A stretch of DNA of 64,000 nt, taken from the NCBI GenBank assembly GCA_032209605.1, contig JASFXZ010000044.1:2914001-2978000 (forward strand). The letters run 5' to 3'. The notes under the pieces were generated by a model, which worked only from the letters and a program-made list of their open reading frames with translations, searched no databases and was not told the DNA's origin. Every line of letters starts with the position of its first letter. Position 1 is the first letter of the stretch. This document shows, piece after piece, positions 22,001 to 30,420 of the stretch. The stretch comes from Mactromeris polynyma (taxonomy: Eukaryota; Mollusca; Bivalvia; Venerida; Mactridae). Both the position numbers and the translations under genes were made by a program.

Positions 22001-23828
22001 AAAGCACTCTCGATGATTGCTTCCTGGGTTAATAACCAGTACTCCCAGCTAATTCAGAGATTGTGCAGTCAGGGTTATGTATGTGAGCTAGCAAAAGCAT
22101 GACATAATGATCTGAGCCTTAGTTGTAACCAGAAAATAACTATATTATAGAAATACAGTCAGACCTCGTTCATTCGAATTCATTGATTCAGAAATTTTAT
22201 TTCAAATTATACATGGTTTCAAATAACCCATTTCAATTTGGGGTGCTAAGGAGATACATCGGGACCTGATATCTATTTTGGATAGAAGTTTGCCGAATAA
22301 ACAAGGTCCAACCGTATAACATATACACCGTTAAAACTATCAGAGAAACCAGAAGTCAATTCATGATTACATAATTGGTATTGACCGTAATTTAAAAATC
22401 CTATATTTTTCCATCAGAACATATTAGACCACATTTCCTCAAAAACAGTATAAATCTCAGTGACAATCACAGAATTCACCACCTATCTAATACTGAGTGA
22501 TTTGACTGCATGTGTGATTGTTTTTGAATAGGTCTTTCAAGAGCTGTCATTGATTCAGCAAACTGCATATCGACGATATTGATATATCGGATGAGAAATA
22601 TTGACAATACAACGAATCATCAAGTTTCATTGCCATGCTTGCAGTTCATGATTTCATATACTTTTCACTTCTAGTTATGTATTTTACTTTCTAATATTTA
22701 TTACTTTGACTATCTTGTTTCCTCATTGTTATAAAGTATGTGCGTTTATTGCAAAATAAATAAACTAGAATGCGTCCATAGGACACAGATGTCCCCAGTG
22801 TGTCACAAAAGCAAATGCTATTATTCTGCTCATAGTTTGTGAATGGATATCAAAATTACCAAGTGAACAACTGTACTGATTATGGTGATAAGTCAAGGGC
22901 CATAACTTTGCACTTACTGGACACAGGCAAACAGGTAACCCCAGGTGCACACCTATACAGGTTGGTGAACATTCCTGTACAGTTTTGTTTGTTTGTTTGT
23001 TTCATCGGGTTTAACGCCGTTTCTCAACGATATTTCAGTTATATACGGCGGCCGGTTCACCTAACCAGTTTTTCCTGGACTGAATTCTAACCAGTACTAA
23101 CTTACCCTTCCACAAGGAGCCGGCAACTTCTCCACATGTGGAGGAAAATCAACATTTTGTCAAATTTTCATGGAAGGGTATGACCTGCCGCGACCGGGAA
23201 TCGAACCCGGATCGCCGGGTTACAAGTCCAGTGCACTAACCACTGGACCACGGCCGCGGCTTACAGTTTTTTGAGTGAAGCCGATATACTGTTGGAGATA
23301 TGTGCAACACAAATTTGCGTGCTGTGTATGCTATATTTTTAATAAATCAATGGCCATAACTATGGATTAAGGGGCTCACCGAATTATGAATCTCCAGGTG
23401 CAATATAACACATGCATGTGAACATTTCTGTAAAGTCTTATAACTCTGGCTCATATATTTTTGGAGATATGTGCGACACAATATTGCATACTCTGTAAAA
23501 TCTTACCCACAACAATGTCCTGAGAACTACTGCCCGGGGAACCAGCAATTACGGTCGATACGGGAGCAGAGCTGTAATGTCCACCTGTGTGAGGTGGCCA
23601 CTGCAAACTTCCATTTGATGCAGAGAAACGTTGTACTGTTTCAGGAAGACTACCGCCTGAACTAGTTCTTAAAAATGGAGTTCTTAAAAATGGAGCACGG
23701 TACACTTCCGAAAATGGAACTATCAGTTCATCATGACCTTGATTTTGACCTTGAGATTCAGTGAAGGTCAAAGATGTATTTGTATAGCCAGAATTTGTAA
23801 CATTCTGGGTAGCACTTAAGTTATCCAT
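5850..23828 (-). CDS. TRAF6: TNF receptor-associated factor 6 (TRAF6), complete, six coding exons
   Basis: Coding exons on the minus strand are 23828-23507, 21441-21279, 20822-20666, 18141-17980, 9055-8984 and 7070-5850. All have GT/AG borders and compatible phases, giving 698 codons (vertebrate TRAF6 is about 520). Residues 1-107 are a polar N-terminus. A C3HC3D RING uses C133, C136, C148, H150, C153, C156, C168 and D171. TRAF-type zinc fingers cover about 180-310. A long Q/S/T/N-rich linker follows, then a probable coiled coil near 480-540 and a MATH domain at 542-698. The segment QLF-DNFAKREILSL after the RING and the MATH motifs MQGDYD and FQRPT match TRAF6 rather than other TRAFs. Known role of the family: K63-linked ubiquitin ligase downstream of MyD88/IRAK in Toll/IL-1 signalling and of TNF-family receptors, leading to NF-kB. 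The start is well supported because an in-frame TAG lies two codons upstream. The extra length is mostly the linker. Confidence 0.95.
7190..7410. repeat. 60-bp tandem repeat, 3-4 copies, TRAF6 intron 5
   Basis: Unit includes GAACTTTCCCACATTGAGGG and AAACTACTGTAACAAGGTTT. Copies start near 7187, 7247, 7307 and 7367. Lies about 120 bases upstream of the MATH exon in gene orientation. Confidence 0.9.
7496..7688 (+). mobile_element. Tigger-like MITE copy
   Basis: TACAGTCGGATCTCGTTTAT at the left; internal GAATTCATCGGGTCCGAAAG and a duplicated CATTTCAATTCGGAGTG-like segment. TRAF6 intron 5. Confidence 0.55.
8049..8393. mobile_element. MITE with ACATATAAACCATGG ends
   Basis: Left TTTAAACCATGGGTTGGAAA, right CATGGTTTATATGTCCGTGG inverted. 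Contains GAAGAAATCTCGCTTCTCCC and GTCAACTCCCGAAACAAGAA. Its open frame is accidental. Confidence 0.6.
8984..9055 (-). CDS. TRAF6: TRAF6 coding exon 5 (short zinc-finger exon)
   Basis: A 72-base exon of 24 codons in phase 0 on both sides, with the finger motif HGDVC then CPSCEH. The acceptor reads TTTTCAG and the donor GTATGT. It closes one finger and opens another that finishes in exon 6 with MEDHERTKLIYH. It lies about 9 kb from exon 4. Confidence 0.9.
9125..9384. mobile_element. 260-bp MITE with ~55-bp inverted ends
   Basis: CAGGGCCCGTATTCACAAAC at the left is inverted at the right (GTGAATACGGACCCTG). The arms extend through GACTTAGACTTTAAAAT with few mismatches. No clear target duplication. 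TRAF6 intron 4. Confidence 0.8.
9848..9928 (+). mobile_element. SINE body fragment, same family as 22987-23261
   Basis: GCCGGCTCCTTGTGGAAGGG and TTAGTACTGGTTAGA match the reverse complement of the body at 23085-23125. No tRNA head is seen, so it is truncated. It lies in TRAF6 intron 4. Confidence 0.55.
9962..10520. mobile_element. MITE with ACATATAAACCATGG ends and an internal 26-bp array
   Basis: Left CAGACATATAAACCATGGAT, right ATCCATGGTTTATATGTCCG. About 3.5 copies of CACAATCCTTAGCACGCAAT (26-bp period) occur at 10027-10125. Confidence 0.7.
11280..11714. mobile_element. MITE with ATATAAACCATG ends, third copy
   Basis: ATATATAAACCATGCATTGG at the left and CCAATCCATGATTTATATGT at the right. 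The interior matches the other copies in reverse order. Confidence 0.6.
12078..12183. mobile_element. Palindromic GTTCTCTCCC MITE copy
   Basis: GGAGATTGTCGAGAGTTCTT pairs with GAGAGAACTTGTGACAATCT. Short centre with TACATGTA. TRAF6 intron 4. Confidence 0.65.
12902..13266 (+). mobile_element. CAGTAAAACCTC MITE with an internal 17-bp array
   Basis: TA-flanked ends CAGTAAAACCTC and GAGATTTTACTG. The middle is expanded by a 17-bp tandem repeat (12926-13130). TRAF6 intron 4. Confidence 0.75.
12926..13130. repeat. 17-bp tandem repeat, 12 copies
   Basis: Unit CCCCTTCAATAATATGA, derived from the CCTCAATAATA word of the surrounding MITE. Confidence 0.95.
14169..14345 (+). mobile_element. CAGTAAAACC MITE copy
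   Basis: CAGTAAAACC at the left, GAGGTTTTACTG at the right, internal CACAATCTTCAAGTCCATTT. A neighbouring reversed fragment lies at about 13863-13976. Confidence 0.65.
14470..14532. repeat. Foldback family C, copy 2
   Basis: ACAAGTCTATCTCC pairs with ACAGATAGACTAGTTTTGTT, followed by TTCACCCCTTGAAA. TRAF6 intron 4. Confidence 0.55.
14821..14983 (+). mobile_element. CAGTAAAACCTC MITE copy
   Basis: CAGTAAAACCTCACTTAAAG at the left; the right end is degenerate (TTGAGGTTTAACTATAG). Confidence 0.6.
16283..16378 (+). repeat. Local ~95-bp duplication, copy 1
   Basis: TTTCAACATCTACTTCCTGG and ATTCATGGAACATTGCC recur at 17165-17258. TRAF6 intron 4. Confidence 0.75.
16725..16862. mobile_element. Palindromic GTTCTCTCCC MITE copy
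   Basis: CAGGAGAATGTCAAGAGTGC pairs with GGAGAACTTGTGACAATCTC around an AT-rich core. TRAF6 intron 4. Confidence 0.6.
17165..17258 (+). repeat. Local ~95-bp duplication, copy 2
   Basis: Same sequence as 16283-16378 with a few changes, about 880 bases apart. Confidence 0.75.
17462..17742. mobile_element. Foldback element with ~60-bp arms
   Basis: GGCTATTCATAACATATATG in the left arm is inverted in the right arm (CATACATGTTATGAATAGCC), and the arms continue through TACCCTGGGT/CCGGGTA and the GTGACA ends. TRAF6 intron 4. Confidence 0.7.
17749..17852 (+). mobile_element. Short CAGTAAAAACCTC MITE copy
   Basis: Starts CAGTAAAAACCTCACTCAAA and ends ATTGAGGTTTAACTG. Internally deleted to about 100 bp. 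It lies just downstream of TRAF6 exon 4, inside intron 4. Confidence 0.55.
17980..18141 (-). CDS. TRAF6: TRAF6 coding exon 4 (zinc fingers)
   Basis: Fifty-four codons carrying Cys/His pairs of TRAF-type zinc fingers (CPNQC..., H-x3-HQC, CPLC). The acceptor is a pyrimidine-rich TTTCAG and the donor is GTAAG. Both borders are phase 0. It starts HHLESC, finishing the finger begun in exon 3. Confidence 0.93.
18850..19008 (+). mobile_element. TGTAAAACCTC MITE copy
   Basis: Left CTGTAAAACCTCAATTAAAG, internal ACCTCAATATAAAGACCACC, weak right end TTATTGAGAATG. TRAF6 intron 3. Confidence 0.55.
19252..19428 (-). mobile_element. CAGTAAACCCTC MITE copy, reverse orientation
   Basis: The right end TGAGGGTTTACTG is the element start, the left end is AATAAAACCTCAAT, and the internal words are reversed (GGTGGTCTTAATATTGAGG). 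TRAF6 intron 3. Confidence 0.6.
20122..20224. repeat. 39-bp-arm hairpin with GCGAGC loop
   Basis: AGTTAGTAGATTTTAAGTAA at the left pairs with TTACTTAATATCTACTAACT at the right, with two mismatches over 39 bp. The 25-base loop contains GAGCGAGCATAGCGAGC. Downstream of TRAF6 exon 3, in intron 3. Confidence 0.8.
20527..20629. repeat. 41-bp-arm hairpin
   Basis: Arm GGTTATAACTCACATATTAG pairs with its inverse ending CAATATATGAGCTATAACC, with four mismatches over 41 bp. The loop is about 21 bases (TGCGGTCGCTGAC...). Same intron as the previous hairpin and 300 bases away. Confidence 0.8.
20666..20822 (-). CDS. TRAF6: TRAF6 coding exon 3 (RING end, first zinc finger)
   Basis: Supplies the last RING ligands (CPVDN: Cys and Asp), then the helix leading into the first TRAF-type zinc finger (CPNHQKGC). 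The segment between them is close to vertebrate TRAF6, which makes the assignment firm. Acceptor TTTTTAG, donor GTAGGT, ends in phase 0. Confidence 0.95.
21279..21441 (-). CDS. TRAF6: TRAF6 coding exon 2 (RING finger)
   Basis: Encodes residues 108-162, including six of the eight RING zinc ligands (CPIC, then CGHRFCRGC). The acceptor is AAAG before 21441 and the donor follows 21279. One base from exon 1 completes the first Gly codon, and the last two bases join exon 3 to make Arg. Confidence 0.95.
21600..22045. repeat. 51-bp tandem repeat, ~9 copies, TRAF6 intron 1
   Basis: Unit contains GCTTCCTGGGTTATTAACCA and GTACTACATATATAAAGCAC. The period is 17 codons, so long frames stay open on both strands (165 and 106 codons). 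These are array artefacts, not genes. Confidence 0.93.
22154..22318 (+). mobile_element. CAGTCAGACCTCGTT MITE (Tigger-like)
   Basis: TA, CAGTCAGACCTCGTTCATTC at the left; CGAATAAACAAGGTCCAACC then TA at the right. The end sequence is typical of pogo/Tigger-type transposons. TRAF6 intron 1. Confidence 0.65.
22765..23500 (-). mobile_element. Pearl-like element with internal tandem units, split by a SINE
   Basis: Two units of about 178 bp containing GGCCATAAC, CCAGGTGCA, GAACATT and GGAGATATGTG, plus an end TAGAATGCGTCCATAGGAC shared with 43430-44055. A SINE at 22987-23261 interrupts it. Homology stops at CTCTGTA, about six bases from the TRAF6 exon 1 donor. Confidence 0.6.
22987..23261 (-). 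mobile_element. Full-length tRNA-headed SINE with 9-bp target duplication
   Basis: The head (23260 down to about 23189) folds like a tRNA. A 7-bp acceptor GCCGCGG pairs with TCGCGGC, the T arm is perfect, the B box is GGTTCGATTCC and the anticodon loop is CTTGTAA (Thr, UGU). The tail at 22987-23000 is (GTTT)n on the plus strand, that is AAAC repeats in element orientation. TACAGTTTT flanks both ends (22978-22986 and 23262-23270). It sits inside a pearl-like repeat in TRAF6 intron 1. Confidence 0.85.
23507..23828 (-). CDS. TRAF6: TRAF6 coding exon 1 (N-terminus)
   Basis: This exon holds the ATG (23828-23826) and 107 full codons plus one base, ending at a GTAAG donor whose intron starts at 23506. 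It is rich in Ser, Thr, Gly and Gln, with no recognisable domain, and has a short direct repeat coding for RTPFLRT-like residues. In-frame TAG upstream fixes the start. The preceding 5'UTR probably runs to an acceptor at 23897 (pyrimidine-rich, ending TTGCAG). Confidence 0.9.
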
Positions 23829-23896
23829 CAGCTAGTCTCTCTAATTTGTTCCCATTCCACTGCCCTGAACACATATTGAACTATGTCGACATCTAT
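23829..23896 (-). other. TRAF6: TRAF6 probable 5'UTR exon segment and splice acceptor
   Basis: Upstream of the ATG the minus strand reads back 68 bases to TGTTCTCTATTGCAG, a good 3' splice site. The segment has stops in frame with the start codon, so it is untranslated, and it carries a tiny upstream ORF (ATG TCG ACA TAG). Its first 20 bases resemble one unit of the adjacent 36-bp minisatellite. The promoter and first exon were not located. Confidence 0.55.
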
Positions 23897-23995
23897 CTGC
23901 AATAGAGAACATACATGTATACTTAACTGTATAGGCATTTAACTATTTCTTAGAACACATACAGCACTACGTAGAAATGTCTCTGTTATCAAAAG

Positions 23996-25272
23996 CACAC
24001 ACTGAACTATGTAGACATTTATCTGGTATTAATACACACTGAACTATGTAGACATTTATCTGGTATTAATACATACTGAACTATGTAGTCATTTATCTGG
24101 TATTAATACACAATGAACTATGTAGACATTTATCTGGTATTAATACACAATGAACTATGTAGACATTTATCTGGTATTAATACATACTGAACTATGTAGT
24201 CATTTATCTGGTATTAATACACATTGAACTATGTAGACATTTATCTGGTATTAATACACAATGAACTATGTAGACATTTATCTGGTATTAATCCACATTG
24301 AACTATGTAGACATTTATCTGGTATTAATACATACTGAACTATGTAGACATTTATCTGGTATTAATACACACTGAGCTATGTAGACATTTATCTGGTATT
24401 AATACACACTGAACTATGTATACATTTATCTGGTATAAATCCACATTGAACTATGTAGACATTTAGCTGGTATTAATACATACTGAACTATGTAGACATT
24501 TATCTGGTATTAATACACACTGAGCTACGTAGACATTTATCTGGTATTAATACACACTGAACTATGTAGACATTTATCTGGTATTAATACACAATGAACT
24601 ATGTAGACATTTATCTGGTATTAATACACAATGAACTATGTAGACATTTATCTGGTATAAATACATACTGAACTATGTAGACATTTATCTGGTATTAATA
24701 CACACTGAACTATGTAGACATTTATCTGGTATTAATACACAATGAACTATGTAGACATTTATCTGGTATTAATACATACTGAACTATGTAGACATTTATC
24801 TGGTATTAATACACACTGAACTATGTAGACATTTATCTGGTATTAATACACAATGAACTATGTAGACATTTATCTGGTATTAATACACAATGAACTATGT
24901 AGACATTTATCTGGTATTAATACACAATGAACTATGTAGACATTTATCTGGTATTAATACACAATGAACTATGTAGACATTTATCTGGTATTAATACACA
25001 TTGAACTATGTAGACATTTATCTGGTATTAATACACAATGAACTATGTAGTCATTTATCTGGTATTAATACACAATGAACTATGTAGACATTTATCTGGT
25101 ATTAATACACAATGAACTATGTAGACATTTATCTGGTATTAATACACACTGAGCTAGGTAGACATTTATCTGGTATTAATACACAATGAACTATGTAGAC
25201 ATTTATCTGGTATTAATACATACTGAACTATGTAGACATTTATCTGGTATTAATACACACTGAGCTATGTAA
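23996..25272. repeat. 36-bp minisatellite, ~35 copies
   Basis: Unit TGAACTATGTAGACATTTAT plus CTGGTATTAATACACA, very regular through the block, with diverged units at 23900-23995 touching the TRAF6 5'UTR acceptor. In TRAF6 orientation each unit has CCAG before ATAAATGTCTACATAGTTCA, like the real acceptor and exon start. Confidence 0.95.
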
Positions 25273-25274
25273 AC

Positions 25275-28139
25275 ATAAATTTAACTATGAACTCAATTTT
25301 CTTATTTTTTACAAACATAATATATTTGTAAATAATGTTCTACTAAGAACACATTACACACTTTAAATTTAATGGCATTTATCTGTAATATAGGACAGAT
25401 TATTGATTAAAGTGGACATCTGACTTTTACAATGAAATACAACCTGAAAATTATGTGATGTAAATAAATCAAATTAAACTATCAACACATCTGTATGTTA
25501 CATAATATACTCAATACATCAAAAACAAAAACTTTCTCAAATTTAATGAACTTTAATTGCCTAGGTATGCAAGATAAAAACTTAAATGATAATATTTCAT
25601 TTTACGCAATGATGAATGCTAAATTGTCTTTCAATTAACAGGTATTTTCATTTTAAAACGAGTTTCAAAACACACTGAAACGATATTTAAAAGACATTGC
25701 GGGTACGAAAACGTTTGGTATTGAATGTACTGATTTTATAATATCTGAACTTATTGAATATTAAAGTATTCTGAAAAGTTGATCCATTAAATATAAAGAT
25801 CAAAATAAATTCTCCACATCGGTGGTATCAAAGTAACATAATATAAAAAAACACTAGGTCAAATATATACATTACACTCCTGGGTCCACTCTCTAGTTGA
25901 CTCTTAAGTCAAAACAAATCAACGAAACATTTTATACACATTTAAATCATTTGTAACTTTATATCATAGATAATGAAACCCTTCTTCCCAACATCCTGTC
26001 TCAATTTGAATGTTTTTTGAAACAGTACAAAGATACACTATGTACAACTGTAGACCGCCAACTGTGTGTATGAATTAAGCCGTGTCAAATTAACAGTACC
26101 CCAGCAACTCAAAGGGAATTGAAAAATGTTGCTATGGTAACTACTACTTATATTTATCATACATAAACATCATTACAGTAAGGCCCCAAGGTGGCAAAAC
26201 AAATATATATACTGGTCAAAAGTGCCAACACATCATGAGGTGACCCAGTGGCTCAGTGGTTAACGCTGCTGACTACAAATCTGAAGGTCGTGGGTTTGAT
26301 CGCTCGACCAGCCGGGTAAAAACAGAAATTCTTTTCAGTGTTTCCCACCTAACATAGTACTGGTAGCAACCAGGAAAGTACTGGGTGGATTCCATGAAAG
26401 TACTGGTTGGATGCAAGAAAACGGTAACTGTACAATGGGTCTCATTGGCACTGTAAAGTGACTGTCTTTGGGTTAAAAATTGTCTGTTTGGCCTATACTG
26501 CTCTACTGGTAAATTTCCCCCTTATGCTTCAAAAAAATTTCCTTAATGGTGTGCGGGGGCAGCATTATACCGGGTCGACCGAAATACCATAAAGTGCATT
26601 AGAGAAAATGTATGCTGTGAGTGTCAACCTCATACATGTACAGTAATTTGCAATTTACAATTTTGCCAACCCATCAGTAACATTTCACACAGTTTTCGAA
26701 AAGCTACTAGATACATCCTTTGTCGCTCTTGATGGCAGTAAGCAATACTAGGTTAGGATTCAAAAGAGAGAACTATCGAAATATAAGTCTACATAAAATT
26801 TTCAAAAAATCGTTCATCATTTTTGGTCCCTTTGTCAAAATGAAGTGAAATGACAGGTTAGCTCTTTTTAGTATATTAAAAAGAAACCCGATGTAATGGT
26901 AACACAGCAATCAAAAGAATAAGGAAGTTATGCCCAAGTTTTCACATAATGCTAAATATATTTAATACATGGTATACTGGATATTTAAATATCTCCAATT
27001 TCACATATCATTGCTAGTTATTTACAGTCAACATAAATAATTATTTCTCTTAATAAACTTCCGTTTGGATATAAATGACAAACATTTAACACGTTGTTAT
27101 TTTGAATATGCCGTGGGAGCCACCGACTGACTGTATACATGTATATATTATTGTCATATAAATAAAACAATACAAACGTATATTCATTATATTTCAAACA
27201 ATATTACAAATCTAACATAAGAATGTATCCAGTCAATGATCAGTCAATGATCAACTTGGGTTTTATTGCAGACATTTGGAAGTTTCTGACAGCTATGGGC
27301 TTTCAAGCGTTCTAATTGATTGGAAACCAATTTTTTAAGTCGAAAAAGGTCCATAACTAGAGCCAATATGAATTGAATCCATCCATCCCCTCAAGAGTTA
27401 TTGATCAGACACCAATTTTTACAAGGTCGGAGGCAGGGGGGGGGGGGTAACAGTGTGTATGCTCCTTCACCATACTTCAAATGGTGGGGCGGGGCATGCT
27501 AAAAAAAATGTTAACTTGCAGGCAGAAAAAAAAGATAAATGATTTCTGATGTCTGATAACAGGAATTATACAGCTGAACAAAGAGATATATATACTCAAG
27601 CTTCTAGTAGAAACACTCATGTACCCCTCAATAATAATACCGTATAATCTACATGTATTTACTTCCTAGTTGGCTAATCTTTTCATTTTGTGAGGTAAGG
27701 TATACCAAGGACATAATGATATGTCAATGCATGCAACGGTGCATTTAAACCAGATGAGCCTGGGTGATTAAAATGTCTGGTTTAAAGAGGTTTCTAAATT
27801 AAAGCGGTACCGTCCTAAAGCATGGTTGATACTGAACTTCCCTTCAAGGACTAAAAATGTGGGTTTTTTTCGGTAGAGTGAAGTAGGGGTCCAGTTAGTC
27901 CAGCCACGGACGTCACATCTCTATACTGTCGCTGTACAATGTCCTGCTAAACCATTCACAAAAGTAAATAGAAGTTGGACACTGTCGGTCTAAATCCACT
28001 ACATTTACTCTTATTTTTGTGAACATATTTATGCTTTGCATGCAACAAAAAACTGTACGACAGAAAATTGTAGCTTTTCGTTGATTTAATTGTCTTTTCA
28101 ACACAACATTTTCATTGATACAACTTGTTTTGTAAAAAT
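25275..28139. other. Intergenic, no gene recognised
   Basis: AT-rich DNA with one SINE (26237-26600), a G10 tract near 27427 and otherwise no family signature. Confidence 0.5.
26237..26600 (+). mobile_element. tRNA-derived SINE
   Basis: Head GTGGCTCAGTGGTTAACGCT with a degenerate B box GGTTTGATCGC near 26295, then a body with CCACCTAACATAGTACTGGT. No target duplication was identified. Confidence 0.5.
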
Positions 28140-28880
28140 AAATAGTGAATCAAGCACCTGTTAATTTAGAAGATGGGAGAGTTGCTATGGAGGCGGTGCG
28201 CACTTAGTTATTACCCTACCCGGATCACCGTTGATATTGCTATTATTTGCTCCTCCTTGAGCCAATACTGACAGTGATATCTATCACGAATCCGATCAAA
28301 AGTTGTTTCAACGTTAAAATTCATCTTGTATTGCTACTTTGACCGGCGAAATTGGCGGGAGCGCGAATGTCAACATCCAGTTTGTATGGTAGATAGTTTA
28401 CTTGCGCACTGTGGGCAGAGTTACATTTGATTGACAGATACCTTAGCGACAATTTTTGAAGTCATAAACATATGACCCCTGTTTTCTTGTCGAAATGATT
28501 GTGAGGCACTCGATCAGATGCGATTTTTGTTTGCTTCTACTATTTGAAAGATTGCTACAGTTTTTCCATACTCTCAATAGTCTATTCGGTCGATAATAAA
28601 GACGCCAGAAGAGTGCCATTAAAATCATGCGACAAAATACCACCTTTTTACTATAGGCTTGCGCGTGACTCTGTTACGAAGACGCATGTAAAAGTCGGAG
28701 TAAAGAGACACATATGCAGGGCTAGGGTCCAGTGTATTTTTCAAGTTTAACCCATGAGATGACCATCACCGCACGGATAACATTACACAACGTAAGAACT
28801 ACTTTAAGAGGGCTTAGAGCCGGTCGAGTACCGTACTGTACTACCATACCATCGCCTACTCGGCGGTAGGCCCAAGAATC
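28140..28880. promoter_or_regulatory. GC-richer unique stretch, candidate promoter region
   Basis: Amid AT-rich DNA this block has several CpGs (GACCGGCGAAATTGGCGGGA, CGGATCACCG, CTACTCGGCGGTAGGC) and few recognised repeats. It lies about 4.3 kb upstream of the TRAF6 5'UTR exon and could hold its promoter or first exon. No TATA box or first-exon donor could be fixed. Confidence 0.25.
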
Positions 28881-29819
28881 GAAGATAGCTCTGTCATTTT
28901 TTTCGTCATTGTTAGTCTGTTTGTTATTTTTTATTCCCTTCTTTATTGGCAGCAGAAGAATTCAAGGGCAATTTACAAAAAAATATTTAAATTCAAGTAA
29001 GTTTTTGGCTGTTACAAATTTAAGTAGTTTTCAAGGAGTAGGCAACAAATGCAAGGACTTTTCAAGACCTGTGCGAATCTTGTAAAGCGTTACAGTGCAC
29101 TATGATTTTGAGAAATCCTTTCCTGTAACCCTTAAATGCGGTATTGTTTGGAGTACTTCCTTGAAGTAGATATTATCAGTAACCAATTCACAACCTCATT
29201 GCGCAACATAGAAATAAAATGTCAAAATGGTTCAACAAGGACATTATATCATACCAGTGGTACAAGATACAAACCACACACACTCTTGTTGAAAGCCACA
29301 ATAAGAACAGGAGGTGTGACTAACAAGCCATGTCTCATCAAAGGAGTTAGCAAATTAACATTTTACTTCATTATTTTAAGGAAGATAGGGCTGTCATTCA
29401 TTCAAATTTTTGCACATCAGGAATATTTATAAAAGGAAAGACAAATATCAACAATATCTATTACCATTTTTAATTCCTTTAAAAGACTACTTACTCCTTT
29501 ATGTTTATGTGTGGATGCCCTACAAAATTAAATGTTTAACTTGTATACGGTATTTACGATAACAAGACATTTAAGTAATTAATCCCTATTTTTAACTTCA
29601 CAGTATAATATTATATTGACAACATTTGGAATGCACTATCCACTAGAGCACTGCTTAACAAGCCGCTGACTACAAAGAGACGTTTTAAGACAGTACCCAT
29701 TCTCCTGTACTTGCCCGCCATACTATTGATATTTGTGTGTATCGAATATCGATTGGCAAAAAGAAATTGTTGATATATCGATTACATGTATATCAATGAA
29801 AGCCCAAACGGAAGACAAT

Positions 29820-30120
29820 CAAAACTAGTGTACAAGTTATTCAAAGGAGATGATTCACACTAGTGTACAAATGCATGGGAGATAGTTCAAATTAGTAAAG
29901 AAAGATAATCAGAACGAGTGTACAAGTTATTTAAGGGAGACAATTCACACTAGTGTACAAAGGCATGGGAGATAATTCAAATTGGTAAAGAAAGATAATC
30001 AAAACGAGTATACAAGTTATTTAAGGGAGACAATTCACACTAGTGTACAAAGGCATGGGAGATAATTCAAATTAGTAAAGAAAGATAATCAAAACTAGTG
30101 TACAAGTTATTCAAGCGAGA
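29820..30120. repeat. ~90-bp tandem repeat, ~3.5 copies
   Basis: Unit includes AGTGTACAAGTTATTCAAGG and TCACACTAGTGTACAAAGGC. Copies start near 29823, 29912, 30004 and 30094. Confidence 0.85.
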
Positions 30121-30179
30121 TGATTCACACTAATGTACAAAGGCAAGAAAGATACTTCAAACAAGTATACCATGTCAAA

Positions 30180-30420
30180 GGAGATAATTCAAACAAGTGT
30201 GTAATGTCAGGGGAGATAATTCAAATCAGTGTGTAATGTCAGGGGAGATAATTCAAATCAGTGTGTAATGTCAGGGGAGATAATTCAAATCAGTGTGTAA
30301 TGTCAGGGGAGATAATTCAAATCAGTGTGTAATGTCAGGGGAGATAATTCAAATCAGTGTGTAATGTCAGGGGAGATAATTCAAATCAGTGTGTAATGTC
30401 AGGGGACATAATTCAAATCA
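30180..30420. repeat. 32-bp tandem repeat, ~7 copies
   Basis: Unit AGGGGAGATAATTCAAATCA plus GTGTGTAATGTC, almost identical copies, flanked by diverged relatives. Confidence 0.92.

Noticed and set aside
21605..22102. 165-codon plus-strand frame with 17-residue repeats
   Set aside because: Entirely made by the 51-bp array; open on the other strand too; no start context or splice signals, and it lies in a TRAF6 intron.
23189..23260. Functional tRNA-Thr gene
   Set aside because: It folds well, but it is the head of a SINE with an AAAC tail and target duplication; some anticodon-stem pairs are missing.
23996..25272. CRISPR array
   Set aside because: The units are contiguous 36-bp copies with no unique spacers, in animal DNA; this is a minisatellite.
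29136..29432. 98-codon plus-strand frame
   Set aside because: No family signature, no splice structure, composition like the surroundings.
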